Shown one piece after another: positions 1 to 6,382 of a stretch of 14,853 nt of DNA. Origin of the DNA: Candidatus Omnitrophota bacterium (lineage in GTDB: Bacteria; Ratteibacteria; UBA8468; MWAK01); the NCBI GenBank assembly GCA_026387085.1, contig JAPLMK010000057.1, forward strand, positions 1-14,853, read 5' to 3'. Made by a program: the position numbers and the translations under genes. The notes under the pieces are model-generated. The model was not told where the DNA came from. It did not search any database and saw nothing but the letters and a program-made list of their open reading frames with translations. Every line of letters starts with the position of its first letter. Position 1 is the first letter of the stretch.

Positions 1-1582
1 AAGCATACCGCAGGAAATACCAGGAGGAGTCCACGAAGGTGTCCATCGTGTCTGTTTCCCGGCGGCTTTTTCCCCGGCAATTCGGGCAGGTACAGTCAAT
101 GAAAGAGGCGATGTCCAGCGGCGACCCTCCGGTGCCGGTGATGGCGACATCTTTGGGCAGAATAATCGGCAGTTCTGATTCCGGAACCGGGACAATTCCG
201 CATTTTTCGCAGTAAATGACCGGGATGGGCGTGCCCCAATAGCGCTGGCGGGAAATGCACCAGTCCCGCAGACGGTAATGGATGGTCTTCTTTCCGATGT
301 TAGTTTTATCCATCCATTCGGCAATCTTTTCTTTAGCTTCTGCGCTGGGCAGGCCGCTGAAATCGCCGGAGTTGGCCAGGACGCCGGGTTCTTCGTAAGC
401 GGCCAGCATTTTCCCCTCACCCCCACCCTCTCCCCCAGGGGCAGAGGGAGATTTTTGGGATATTTTATTCCTCTCCCCCGCGGGGAGAGGCGTAGGTGAG
501 GGGGAAGAATCCGGCGGACGAATTACTTCCCGGATGGGAAGGTTGTATACCTTTGCGAATTCAAAATCACGGCTGTCGTGGGCCGGGACCGCCATGATGG
601 CGCCGGTTCCGTATCCGGCCAAAACGTAGTTTGCCAGAAAGAGCGGTATCTCCTCGTTGTTGACCGGGTTGCGCGCCTTGATTCCGGTAAAGACCCCTTC
701 TTTGGCCATCTCTTGCGGGTCTTTGGCTTTGCGGCTCCGTTCCAGGAATGATTCTATTTCCGGTTTATTCTTTGAGACCGCTGTAATTTCTTTTACCAGC
801 GGATGGTCCGGTGAAAGGACTACATAGGTGGCGCCAAAGATAGTGTCCGGGCGGGTGGTAAAGACGGAAAGGGTTTGTTTCAGGTCCGGAACCGGGAAGA
901 ATATTTCTACGCCAACGCTCTTGCCGATCCAGTTTGCCTGCATTGTCTTTACCCGGTCCGGCCATCCGGAGAGTCCGGAATTGTTCAGAAGTTCATCCGC
1001 GTAGGCGGTAATGCGGAAAAACCACTGTTCCAGTTCTTTCTGGGTCACCTCGCTGGAACAGCGCCAGCATTTTCCGTCGATAACCTGTTCGTTGGCCAGG
1101 ATTGTCCGGCAGGGATGGCACCAGTTGGCGATCGATTTTTTGCGGTAGGCCAGTCCCTTTTCAAGCAGTTTCAAAAAAAAGTACTGGTTCCATCGGTAGT
1201 AATCCGGGGCGCAGGTGATGACTTCCCGGTTCCAATCGTAGGAGAGCCCCAGGAGTTTTAACTGGCGCCGGATGGTCTCCGCATTCTGGTAGGTCCAGTC
1301 GGCCGGGTGTATCTTCTGTTTAATGGCGGCGTTTTCTGCCGGCATCCCGAAAGAGTCATAGCCGATCGGGTGCAGGAGGGAATAGCCGGCCATCATCTTC
1401 TGACGGGCGATAACGTCGCCGATGGTATAGTTGCGCACGTGGCCCATATGAATCTGGGCGCTGGTATAGGGAAACATCTCCAGGATGTAACTCTTTTTAC
1501 CCTCAGGTTTGGTGAGAAAGGTCTTCTTTTCTTCCCAGAACTTTTGCCATTTCTGCTCAACTATCGTGGGTTCGTAGTTCAT
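1..1582 (-). CDS. leuS: Leucyl-tRNA synthetase, C-terminal part cut off by window edge
   Basis: Charges tRNA-Leu with leucine in the cytoplasm (class I aminoacyl-tRNA synthetase). The frame is open from ATG at 1582 to the window edge, giving about 527 residues of a family usually 800-870 long. The KMSKS loop and anticodon-binding domain lie outside. Visible: the HIGH-type motif HMGH (residues 45-48), the GMPAENAAI block, a CxxC...CxxC zinc module (CHPC...CWRC), and the CP1 editing domain with TTRPDTIFGA and the conserved Asp of VPAHDSRD. A second Cys-rich module (CEKC...CPNC) precedes DTMDTFVDSSWYF. The start overlaps the nfo stop as ATGA, so the two genes are probably translationally coupled. 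Oddity: around residues 358-391, between VIRPPD and AYEEPGV, a palindromic repeat is read through as about 33 extra residues (SSPSPTPLPAGERNKIS and onward). Family members such as the Thermus enzyme have only a short loop there. Confidence 0.97.
   Translation of the reverse strand, partial: MNYEPTIVEQKWQKFWEEKKTFLTKPEGKKSYILEMFPYTSAQIHMGHVRNYTIGDVIARQKMMAGYSLLHPIGYDSFGMPAENAAIKQKIHPADWTYQNAETIRRQLKLLGLSYDWNREVITCAPDYYRWNQYFFLKLLEKGLAYRKKSIANWCHPCRTILANEQVIDGKCWRCSSEVTQKELEQWFFRITAYADELLNNSGLSGWPDRVKTMQANWIGKSVGVEIFFPVPDLKQTLSVFTTRPDTIFGATYVVLSPDHPLVKEITAVSKNKPEIESFLERSRKAKDPQEMAKEGVFTGIKARNPVNNEEIPLFLANYVLAGYGTGAIMAVPAHDSRDFEFAKVYNLPIREVIRPPDSSPSPTPLPAGERNKISQKSPSAPGGEGGGEGKMLAAYEEPGVLANSGDFSGLPSAEAKEKIAEWMDKTNIGKKTIHYRLRDWCISRQRYWGTPIPVIYCEKCGIVPVPESELPIILPKDVAITGTGGSPLDIASFIDCTCPNCRGKSRRETDTMDTFVDSSWYFLRYA
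411..505. repeat. Family C palindromic element inside leuS
   Basis: A 95-bp element bounded by the inverted ends TTCCCCTCAC and GTGAGGGGGA. It contains two further hairpins: an imperfect one (CCCTCT...AGAGGG, 427-449) and a perfect 9-bp stem (CCTCTCCCC/GGGGAGAGG, 470-490), so a single strand could fold as a cloverleaf. It matches the copy at 4771-4865 at 83 of 95 positions by hand count, with identical length and no gaps; the identity extends 3 bp further left (ATT). In the leuS direction two of three frames lack stops, and leuS uses one of them. It therefore adds protein sequence without breaking the gene. No certain target-site duplication was seen. Confidence 0.9.
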
Positions 1583-2418
1583 TTTACCAGTGACCTTATC
1601 GTTTTTAAGTTTCTTTCATCCTCATCCGGTTCCTTCTTGGGTGTTTCCAGAATAAAAGGTATTGCTTTTAATCCGGGATGATTGACAATTATCCGAAAAC
1701 CTTTCAGCCCGATCTTGCCCGCGCCGATGTCATCGTGGCGGTCAACCCGGCTGCCTAATTCCGCCTTGGAGTCGTTGGCGTGAATAAGGCAGAGACGCGT
1801 CTTTCCCAGGAGCCGTTCAATCTTTGTCAGGAAAGCGTTTAGTTCTTCTTCGGTCGATACATCATAACCGGCTCCGTAAGCGTGCGCGGTATCGAGGCAG
1901 AGCCCCAGGTACTTTTCGTCCGGAACCATTTCCAGAATACGGGCGATTTGTTCCGGCGAATGGCCTAAACTATCGCCGCTGCCCGCGGTATTTTCCAGCA
2001 AAACCTTTAACTTCGGCTTGGCTTCGGAAAGGGCTGCTTGCAGTCCGTCCGCAATTCTTTTCAAGCCGAACTCCTCCCCTTTACCCCGGTGACTTCCCAG
2101 GTGGGTGACGAAGTATTCGGCGCCCAGGATGTCTGCCCGTTGGATGTCTTCAATGTAAGCCCGGATAGATTTATGGTATAGGGCGTCATCCGGAGAACCG
2201 AGATTTATCAGGTAGGGGATGTGGACCGCAACCGGAGTTATCTTCGATTCTTTACGCTTTTGCCGGAATTCCGATACATCCGATTCTTCCAGGAGTTTCG
2301 CCGTCCAGCCCCTGGGATTGCGTGAAAATATCTGGAAGGTATCGCAGGAGAGGGCGGCAGCGCGGTCAACCGCCTCGTAAATCTTTCCGGCGATGGAGAT
2401 ATGGAGACCGAATTTCAT
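1579..2418 (-). CDS. nfo: Endonuclease IV (AP endonuclease)
   Basis: Base-excision-repair AP endonuclease that cuts 5' of abasic sites using three zinc ions held in a TIM barrel. The 279-residue length is normal for the family. All nine expected metal ligands can be placed: H66 (VHIPYLINLG), H106 (THLGSH), E142 (LLENTAG), D176 and H179 (LCLDTAHAYGAGYD), H213 (LIHANDSK), D226 and H228 (SRVDRHDD), E258 (FILETPK). It should be catalytically competent. Its ATG overlaps the stop of the upstream small membrane gene (ATGA), and its own stop overlaps the leuS start in the same way. The three genes probably form one transcript, though the pairing of a repair nuclease with leuS has no obvious functional logic. 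Confidence 0.97.
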   Translation of the reverse strand: MKFGLHISIAGKIYEAVDRAAALSCDTFQIFSRNPRGWTAKLLEESDVSEFRQKRKESKITPVAVHIPYLINLGSPDDALYHKSIRAYIEDIQRADILGAEYFVTHLGSHRGKGEEFGLKRIADGLQAALSEAKPKLKVLLENTAGSGDSLGHSPEQIARILEMVPDEKYLGLCLDTAHAYGAGYDVSTEEELNAFLTKIERLLGKTRLCLIHANDSKAELGSRVDRHDDIGAGKIGLKGFRIIVNHPGLKAIPFILETPKKEPDEDERNLKTIRSLVK

Positions 2419-2666
2419 CTCTTTTTGTTTTCCGTATCCGTATCGGATTTTTCCGAGGTTTTTTCTTTTTGTTCCTTTTCTATTTTTTGAAACGGCCGGC
2501 GTTCCTTGCTCCAGTCGGCCATCTTATTCCAATCCCAGACGATATGCACTTCCTGCCAGTTAGCTCCTTCTTTAAACACCTTTTCGATGCGCAGGCCCTG
2601 GATGTTGTGCATTAAAAGAAGGAAAGCCAGTGTCAGTGCCGCCAAAAACGCTAAATATAATTTCAT
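2415..2666 (-). CDS. Small membrane-anchored protein of unknown function
   Basis: Not recognised. From ATG at 2666 it is 83 residues: a hydrophobic N-terminal segment (about residues 2-18, LYLAFLAALTLAFLLLM), then a short soluble part with HIVWDWNKMADW, and a highly charged Lys/Glu tail ending DTENKKR. It is best read as a single-pass inner-membrane protein with a cytoplasmic or periplasmic charged tail. The frame stays open upstream to 2741, but that extension runs through the long palindrome at 2697-2854 and adds no membrane-like sequence, so the ATG before MKLYLAFLAAL is preferred. No clear Shine-Dalgarno sequence precedes it; TAAAAT lies just upstream as a weak -10 candidate. Its stop overlaps the nfo start (ATGA), which supports it being a real first gene of the cluster. 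Confidence 0.7.
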   Translation of the reverse strand: MKLYLAFLAALTLAFLLLMHNIQGLRIEKVFKEGANWQEVHIVWDWNKMADWSKERRPFQKIEKEQKEKTSEKSDTDTENKKR

Positions 2667-2696
2667 ATTGTTTGAAAAAATTTTAGGCGAGAGTGA

Positions 2697-2854
2697 TCTG
2701 GTTCGAAAAACTTCGCGGAGTGTCAGCTGCAAAACAAGCAAAACGACGAAATGAGTATCCGGGGCTCGCCTTGAATTTCAGGCGAGAACACGGAGAGTCT
2801 CGTTTCGGAGTTGCGTAGTTTTTGTCTGACACATAGAGTGTTTTACGAACCAGA
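2697..2854. repeat. Family D: 158-bp near-palindromic foldback element
   Basis: The left arm 2697-2770 and right arm 2781-2854 are each 74 bp and are imperfect inverted copies. The outer ends TCTGGTTCG and CGAACCAGA match exactly, an internal GTGTCAG/CTGACAC pair matches with a 1-nt offset, and the inner stem CTCGCC/GGCGAG closes on the 10-bp centre TTGAATTTCA, itself almost self-complementary. Together with the tRNA-tail copy at 2866-2884 it fills most of the 324-bp gap between the membrane-protein gene and tRNA-Ala. It has no convincing coding content. It could be a MITE-like or foldback element, or a structured RNA on either strand. Confidence 0.75.
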
Positions 2855-2865
2855 CACCCGAACCC

Positions 2866-2884
2866 GTGGAGGATAAGGGAGTCG
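2866..2884 (-). repeat. Displaced 19-bp copy of the tRNA-Ala 3' end
   Basis: The 19 bp are identical to 2990-3008, the 3' half of the T arm, the acceptor 3' strand and one following base of tRNA-Ala. The copy is in the same orientation and 124 bp downstream of the tRNA end. Only the tail is duplicated; no other tRNA arms are found. A 3'-tRNA duplication is what integration at a tRNA gene leaves behind, but the roughly 105 bp between copies is far too short for an element. It may be a scar or a tRNA-tail-derived repeat. Confidence 0.75.
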
Positions 2885-2964
2885 GCGCCGCTCGGCTTTA
2901 ACTGCGCCTCGGGTCGGCCCCCCGCTGGCATTGCTCCTTAATCAGTCGCAATTCCTGACTTCGC

Positions 2965-2988
2965 TCCGTTCGACTCCATGCGAACGGA
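2965..2988 (-). other. Hairpin directly downstream of tRNA-Ala
   Basis: An 8-bp perfect stem (TCCGTTCG/CGAACGGA) with an 8-nt loop begins two bases after the mature tRNA 3' end. There is no T tract, so it is not a standard intrinsic terminator. It could limit 3' trimming of the tRNA precursor or slow the polymerase. Confidence 0.4.
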
Positions 2989-2990
2989 AG

Positions 2991-3063
<73 letters not shown>

Positions 3064-3082
3064 AACAATAACAATTACGGCA

Positions 3083-3118
3083 ATTATAATTATATCGTTT
3101 TCGTTGTCCCGCCGTCAA
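3083..3118 (-). promoter_or_regulatory. Promoter of tRNA-Ala
   Basis: On the minus strand TTGACG (3118-3113) is followed after 18 nt by a perfect TATAAT (3094-3089). A second TATAAT abuts it (3088-3083). The expected transcript start leaves a leader of about 20 nt before the tRNA. The -35 lies in the MGMT coding region and the tandem -10 boxes overlap its stop codon, so the tRNA can be transcribed independently of MGMT. Confidence 0.75.
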
Positions 3119-3452
3119 TGTGCGTCCGAGCGTGAAAATCAATAAAGAGAAACCGGGTTAGCGGAACGACATGTACAACTTTTCCTTTCCGGAATTTAAT
3201 TCCTTCAGATTTCAGAAGTGCTATTTTCTGCTTGATGCCGGCCGGATTATTTCCGTAGTATCCGCCGATACTGCCGTCGGAGCGGATGACCCGGTGGCAG
3301 GGAATTTTTATCGGTGAGGGATTCTGTTTCAGGATTTGGCCGACCCGGCGGCTTGCCTTCGGATGTTTCAGGGCGCGGGCGATAGCGCCGTAGGTGGTAA
3401 CCTTGCCCCGGGGGACCTGTTTTAAGAGATGGTAAACGTTTTTCGGGTCCAT
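3090..3452 (-). CDS. Methylated-DNA-[protein]-cysteine S-methyltransferase, short form
   Basis: Suicide repair protein that transfers an alkyl group from O6-alkylguanine to its own cysteine. The 120 residues cover only the C-terminal DNA-binding/active-site domain: Tyr21 in TTYGAIA, the arginine-finger region SRRVG (34-38), the Asn hinge (QNPSPI, 43-48), and PCHRV (51-55) with nucleophile Cys52, followed by GSIGGYYG. The cysteine is present, which separates it from alkyltransferase-like (ATL) proteins, where it is replaced. The N-terminal ribonuclease-H-like domain of Ada/Ogt is absent. The last 30 residues or so, after LLKSEGI, do not resemble the family and overlap the tRNA promoter, so the tail may be a recent stop-codon loss. 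Start ATG at 3452; a family A repeat lies just upstream. Confidence 0.9.
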   Translation of the reverse strand: MDPKNVYHLLKQVPRGKVTTYGAIARALKHPKASRRVGQILKQNPSPIKIPCHRVIRSDGSIGGYYGNNPAGIKQKIALLKSEGIKFRKGKVVHVVPLTRFLFIDFHARTHIDGGTTKTI

Positions 3453-3459
3453 AGTTAAT

Positions 3460-3533
3460 TGTCATCCTGAGCTGCAGTTGCGAAGGATCACGCACTTAGA
3501 AAACGAGATTCTTCGCTATCGCTCAGAATGACA
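3460..3533. repeat. Family A palindromic repeat (GTCATCCTGAGC type)
   Basis: A 74-bp imperfect inverted repeat from TGTCATCCTGAGC to GCTCAGAATGACA, with inner GCGAAGGAT/ATTCTTCGC arms. It fills the gap between the end of the M16 gene and the MGMT start. It is the same family as the cluster at 13021-13165. It could act as an mRNA-stabilising hairpin after the M16 transcript; there is no T tract. Confidence 0.85.
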
Positions 3534-3539
3534 CCGTAT

Positions 3540-6377
3540 TTACGGGCTGATGATGACCACTACCTGTTTCTCCGGCGAAAAATATTTTTGCGCAAACATT
3601 TGCAGGTCAACCGGTTTAACCTTTTTAGTTCTCTCTTCCAACGTAGAGTTAAAATCATATCCCAGTCCGTAAAGCTGGGAAAGTCCGGCCTCCTGCGCCT
3701 GGCTGGAAAGGGTCTGCCGGCTAATTTTTTCTTCTCCCAGGACACGGGCGCGCACCTTTTCTAATTCCTTTGGGCTGACCGCCTCTTTTTTTAATTGAGC
3801 CATAACTTCTTCGATTACTTTTTGGACTCGAGTCACTTTTTCCGGCTGGCATTGGGCGTAGAAGTAAAGCATTCCCGGTTCCAGGCCCAGAAAATAACCG
3901 AGCCCGCTGCTGTAGACCAGCGGTTCTGTTTCGCGCAGTTTCTGGAAAAGGATACCTTCCTGGCTGTTGAGCAGGCCGGCCAAAAGGTTAAGTTGCGGTC
4001 TTTCCTCTGCGGCGACAGAGATGCCGGGAAAGCCGATCAAGAGGGCCGCTTCTTTCTTTTTGGTCGTCTCCCTTTTGGTCAGCGCTTTGATAGTTTCTGC
4101 GGAAACCAGGCTCGGAGAGTTAATCTCCGTCGGACCCAGTTTAGCAAAGAGCCGGTTTGCTTCCGCGCCTACTTTCTCTTTGTTGATATCTCCGAAAGCG
4201 GTGATGACCAGGTTGTTGCTGGCCAGAAATTTCCGGAATGTTTTCCGGACAATGGATTGGTCGATGCGCTGGATACTTTCTCTGGTGCCGCCTTCCGGTA
4301 ATCCGTATGGATGGTTTCCGAAGATGGATTGGCGGAGAATTTCATCTGCTTTTGCCATGGAATCTTCTTCCCGGCTGATGATACCTCCCAGCGCTTCATT
4401 TTTGAGCCGGTCCAGTTCTTTTTCCGGGAAGGCGGGTTCCTGTAATATCTCGGCCAGGAGTTTCAGGCCGTCTTTCCATGATTCCGAGGGTATGCTTAAA
4501 GTAAGGCCGAAACTGTTGTTGCCGCTGTAGGGCGCCAGGGACCCGCCCCAGGAATTTACGATGCCTGCGATCTGTTGGCTGTTTTTCCTCTTGGTGCCGG
4601 AAACCAGCAGCTCTGCCAAAACAGGGAAGAGCCCGGCTGTATCTTTTTCCTCGAAAAGGAGTCCGCCTTGCAGGAAGACCGAAAGGGAAACGATGGGCAG
4701 GCCGCGTTCTTCTTTTATTAAAAGAGGGATACCGTTGGGCAGGGTTTTTAGTTGTATGGTAGGGATGATTTTCCCCTCACCCTTACCCTCTCCCCGGAGG
4801 GTAGAGGGAGATTGTTTTGATATTTTATTCCTCTCCCCTGTGGGGAGAGGTGTAGGTGAGGGGGATGAAGTCTCTGTCGCAGCAGAGGGACCGACCATTG
4901 CGAAAGTAAGGTTTTCATCCCGCAGGTATTTTTGCGCGACCATGGTTACGTCCGCTTCTTTCGTCCGGCTGATTTCTGTCAGATAGGCCTGGGAATAGAG
5001 CGGGTTTCCGGTCAAAAAATAGTTTACGACAAGGTCTGATGCCCTGCCCTCAACTGTTTCCAGACCAAAAAGAAGGGAACTCCGCAGGCCTTTTTGAACC
5101 TCAGTCAATTCTTTTCGGGAGATTCCGGAGCCAATCTTTTTTATCTCTTCCCGGATAACGTCTTTAACCTGTTCCGTTTTTTCCGGAAGGCAGACGGCGG
5201 AAACGATAAAAAGCCCCGGATATTTTGGCGTGTAAGCGGAACTGTCCACGGAATAAGCCAGTTTTTTTTCAATCAGCGCCCGGTACAGACGCGAGGTCTT
5301 CCCGTCACCCAGGATATCGGCCAGAACGTCCAGCGCCGGGGAATCCTTATCCGCCAAACTGTTGATATGATAACCGAAGTAAAGGTATGTGAGCCGGGTG
5401 GGAAATTCGGTTCTGCGTTCCCGGTAACTTACCTGCGCCGGTTCGGTTGGAATTAGCGGAAGATATGCCGGCCGCGCCGTGTATTTAGCCGAGGCCTCGC
5501 TGCAGATTTTTTTGATTTTTTCGGCCGGAATCGGACCGGCTATCGAAAGTATTGCGTTTCCCGGAGCGTAAGAGGCGCGGTGATACGCTTTTATCTCCTG
5601 GTAGGTGACTGCCGAAAGCACCGCCGGATAACCGCTGATTGGAAAACGATAAGGATGAATTAGGAATGCAGCATCCCAGAGGTTGCGGCTGGCCTGGTAA
5701 CCGGGCTGGTCTTCGTTGCGGCTTATTTCCCGCAATACCACCTCCCGTTCTTTTTGGAAATCATCCGGCGTAAACGCCGGCTGAAAGATTGAGTTCAGAA
5801 GTGCCGGCACTATTTCCGCCCATTTTTCCGCAGGTACGGTGGCGGTAAAGAACGTGTAGTCATACGTGGTGTAGGCGTTGGTGTAACCGCCGTTGTTTTC
5901 TACTGCTGCTGTCAGCCGTTCTGTTTCGTTGCCCTTAAAAATAAGATGCTCCAGGAGGTGGGTGACTCCGCTTCCGATTAGATTACCTTCGGTGGTTGCC
6001 CCGGTCTTTACCAGCAGGGAGAAGTTTACCAGTTGACTGCCGGATATTTCTTCGCAGAGCAGGGTAAATCCGTTGGCCAGGTGAAATTCAGAAACCTGGC
6101 GCGGCGGAGGATTGGCGGCAAAAGAGAGGGAGGCGCGTAAAACCAGCGTCAGCAGGGCGATTATTTTAATTATTTTTTGCCGGCTGCGCAGTCCTTTTTT
6201 GATAATAAGCATGGATTTTTTAATCCCCAAATATTCGGCTAAAATTTTAATCAGCGCCTGGTTGGCCCGGCCGTCTTCTGCCGGAGCAATAAGGTAAACC
6301 TTTAACTTTTCCCCGACTTTTTTTATCTCGTTCCGGCCGGAGCGGGGAATCACCTGGACCTCAATCGTTTTTTCCAT
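3540..6377 (-). CDS. DUF167/YggU domain fused to two-domain M16 zinc metalloprotease
   Basis: A single 945-residue frame from ATG at 6377. Residues 2-72 are a YggU/DUF167 domain (VQVIPRSGRNEI, APAEDGRANQALIKILAEYLG, RSRQKIIKI), normally a free-standing cytosolic protein. Without a linker, residues 73-88 (IALLTLVLRASLSFAA) follow as the hydrophobic and cleavage regions of a signal peptide. The N-terminal M16 domain has the inverted zinc motif HLLEH (140-144) and a likely third ligand Glu217 (VVLREIS). The C-terminal M16 domain lacks HxxEH (LAELLVSGT at the equivalent site) and is structural, as is usual in the family. The linker between the domains (about residues 504-537) is encoded by a family C palindromic repeat. 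M56 could start a conventional secreted M16 precursor. A TTG start further upstream at 6395 would overlap the phosphatase gene and is less likely. It follows the phosphatase gene by 5 bp. Confidence 0.9.
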   Translation of the reverse strand: MEKTIEVQVIPRSGRNEIKKVGEKLKVYLIAPAEDGRANQALIKILAEYLGIKKSMLIIKKGLRSRQKIIKIIALLTLVLRASLSFAANPPPRQVSEFHLANGFTLLCEEISGSQLVNFSLLVKTGATTEGNLIGSGVTHLLEHLIFKGNETERLTAAVENNGGYTNAYTTYDYTFFTATVPAEKWAEIVPALLNSIFQPAFTPDDFQKEREVVLREISRNEDQPGYQASRNLWDAAFLIHPYRFPISGYPAVLSAVTYQEIKAYHRASYAPGNAILSIAGPIPAEKIKKICSEASAKYTARPAYLPLIPTEPAQVSYRERRTEFPTRLTYLYFGYHINSLADKDSPALDVLADILGDGKTSRLYRALIEKKLAYSVDSSAYTPKYPGLFIVSAVCLPEKTEQVKDVIREEIKKIGSGISRKELTEVQKGLRSSLLFGLETVEGRASDLVVNYFLTGNPLYSQAYLTEISRTKEADVTMVAQKYLRDENLTFAMVGPSAATETSSPSPTPLPTGERNKISKQSPSTLRGEGKGEGKIIPTIQLKTLPNGIPLLIKEERGLPIVSLSVFLQGGLLFEEKDTAGLFPVLAELLVSGTKRKNSQQIAGIVNSWGGSLAPYSGNNSFGLTLSIPSESWKDGLKLLAEILQEPAFPEKELDRLKNEALGGIISREEDSMAKADEILRQSIFGNHPYGLPEGGTRESIQRIDQSIVRKTFRKFLASNNLVITAFGDINKEKVGAEANRLFAKLGPTEINSPSLVSAETIKALTKRETTKKKEAALLIGFPGISVAAEERPQLNLLAGLLNSQEGILFQKLRETEPLVYSSGLGYFLGLEPGMLYFYAQCQPEKVTRVQKVIEEVMAQLKKEAVSPKELEKVRARVLGEEKISRQTLSSQAQEAGLSQLYGLGYDFNSTLEERTKKVKPVDLQMFAQKYFSPEKQVVVIISP
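4771..4865. repeat. Family C palindromic element inside the M16 gene
   Basis: Second copy of the 95-bp cloverleaf-type element, in the same orientation relative to its host gene as the leuS copy. Differences from that copy are all substitutions (12 by hand count) and many keep pairing possible, for example the perfect 9-bp stem CCTCTCCCC/GGGGAGAGG is retained. It is translated as SSPSPTPLPTGERNKIS and onward to GEGKGEGK, between the active and inactive M16 domains. GATGA occurs on both sides (4764-4768 and 4864-4868) and might be a target duplication, but this is uncertain. Confidence 0.9.
6210..6228 (-). promoter_or_regulatory. Possible internal translation start for a secreted M16 protein
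   Basis: ATG at 6212-6210 (M56 of the fused frame) is preceded by GGGGA (6228-6224) at an 11-nt spacing, long but usable. The product would begin MLIIKKGLRSRQKIIKI, a basic n-region followed by IALLTLVL and cleavage after SFAA, a textbook signal peptide. Initiation here would give a normal exported peptidase, while initiation at 6377 gives the DUF167 fusion. Confidence 0.35.
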
Positions 6378-6382
6378 ACGGT

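Noticed and set aside
2697..2714. GGTTCGAA-like T-loop suggesting a second tRNA in the palindrome
   Set aside because: No acceptor, D or anticodon arms can be built around it.
2667..2741. N-terminal extension of the small membrane protein
   Set aside because: It would translate one end of the family D palindrome, and the hydrophobic anchor naturally begins at the ATG at 2666.
2683..2931. Open frame across the palindrome and the tRNA-tail copy (minus strand)
   Set aside because: Its composition follows the repeat and the tRNA tail; no domain, no ribosome binding site, and it overlaps the small membrane gene only through the element.
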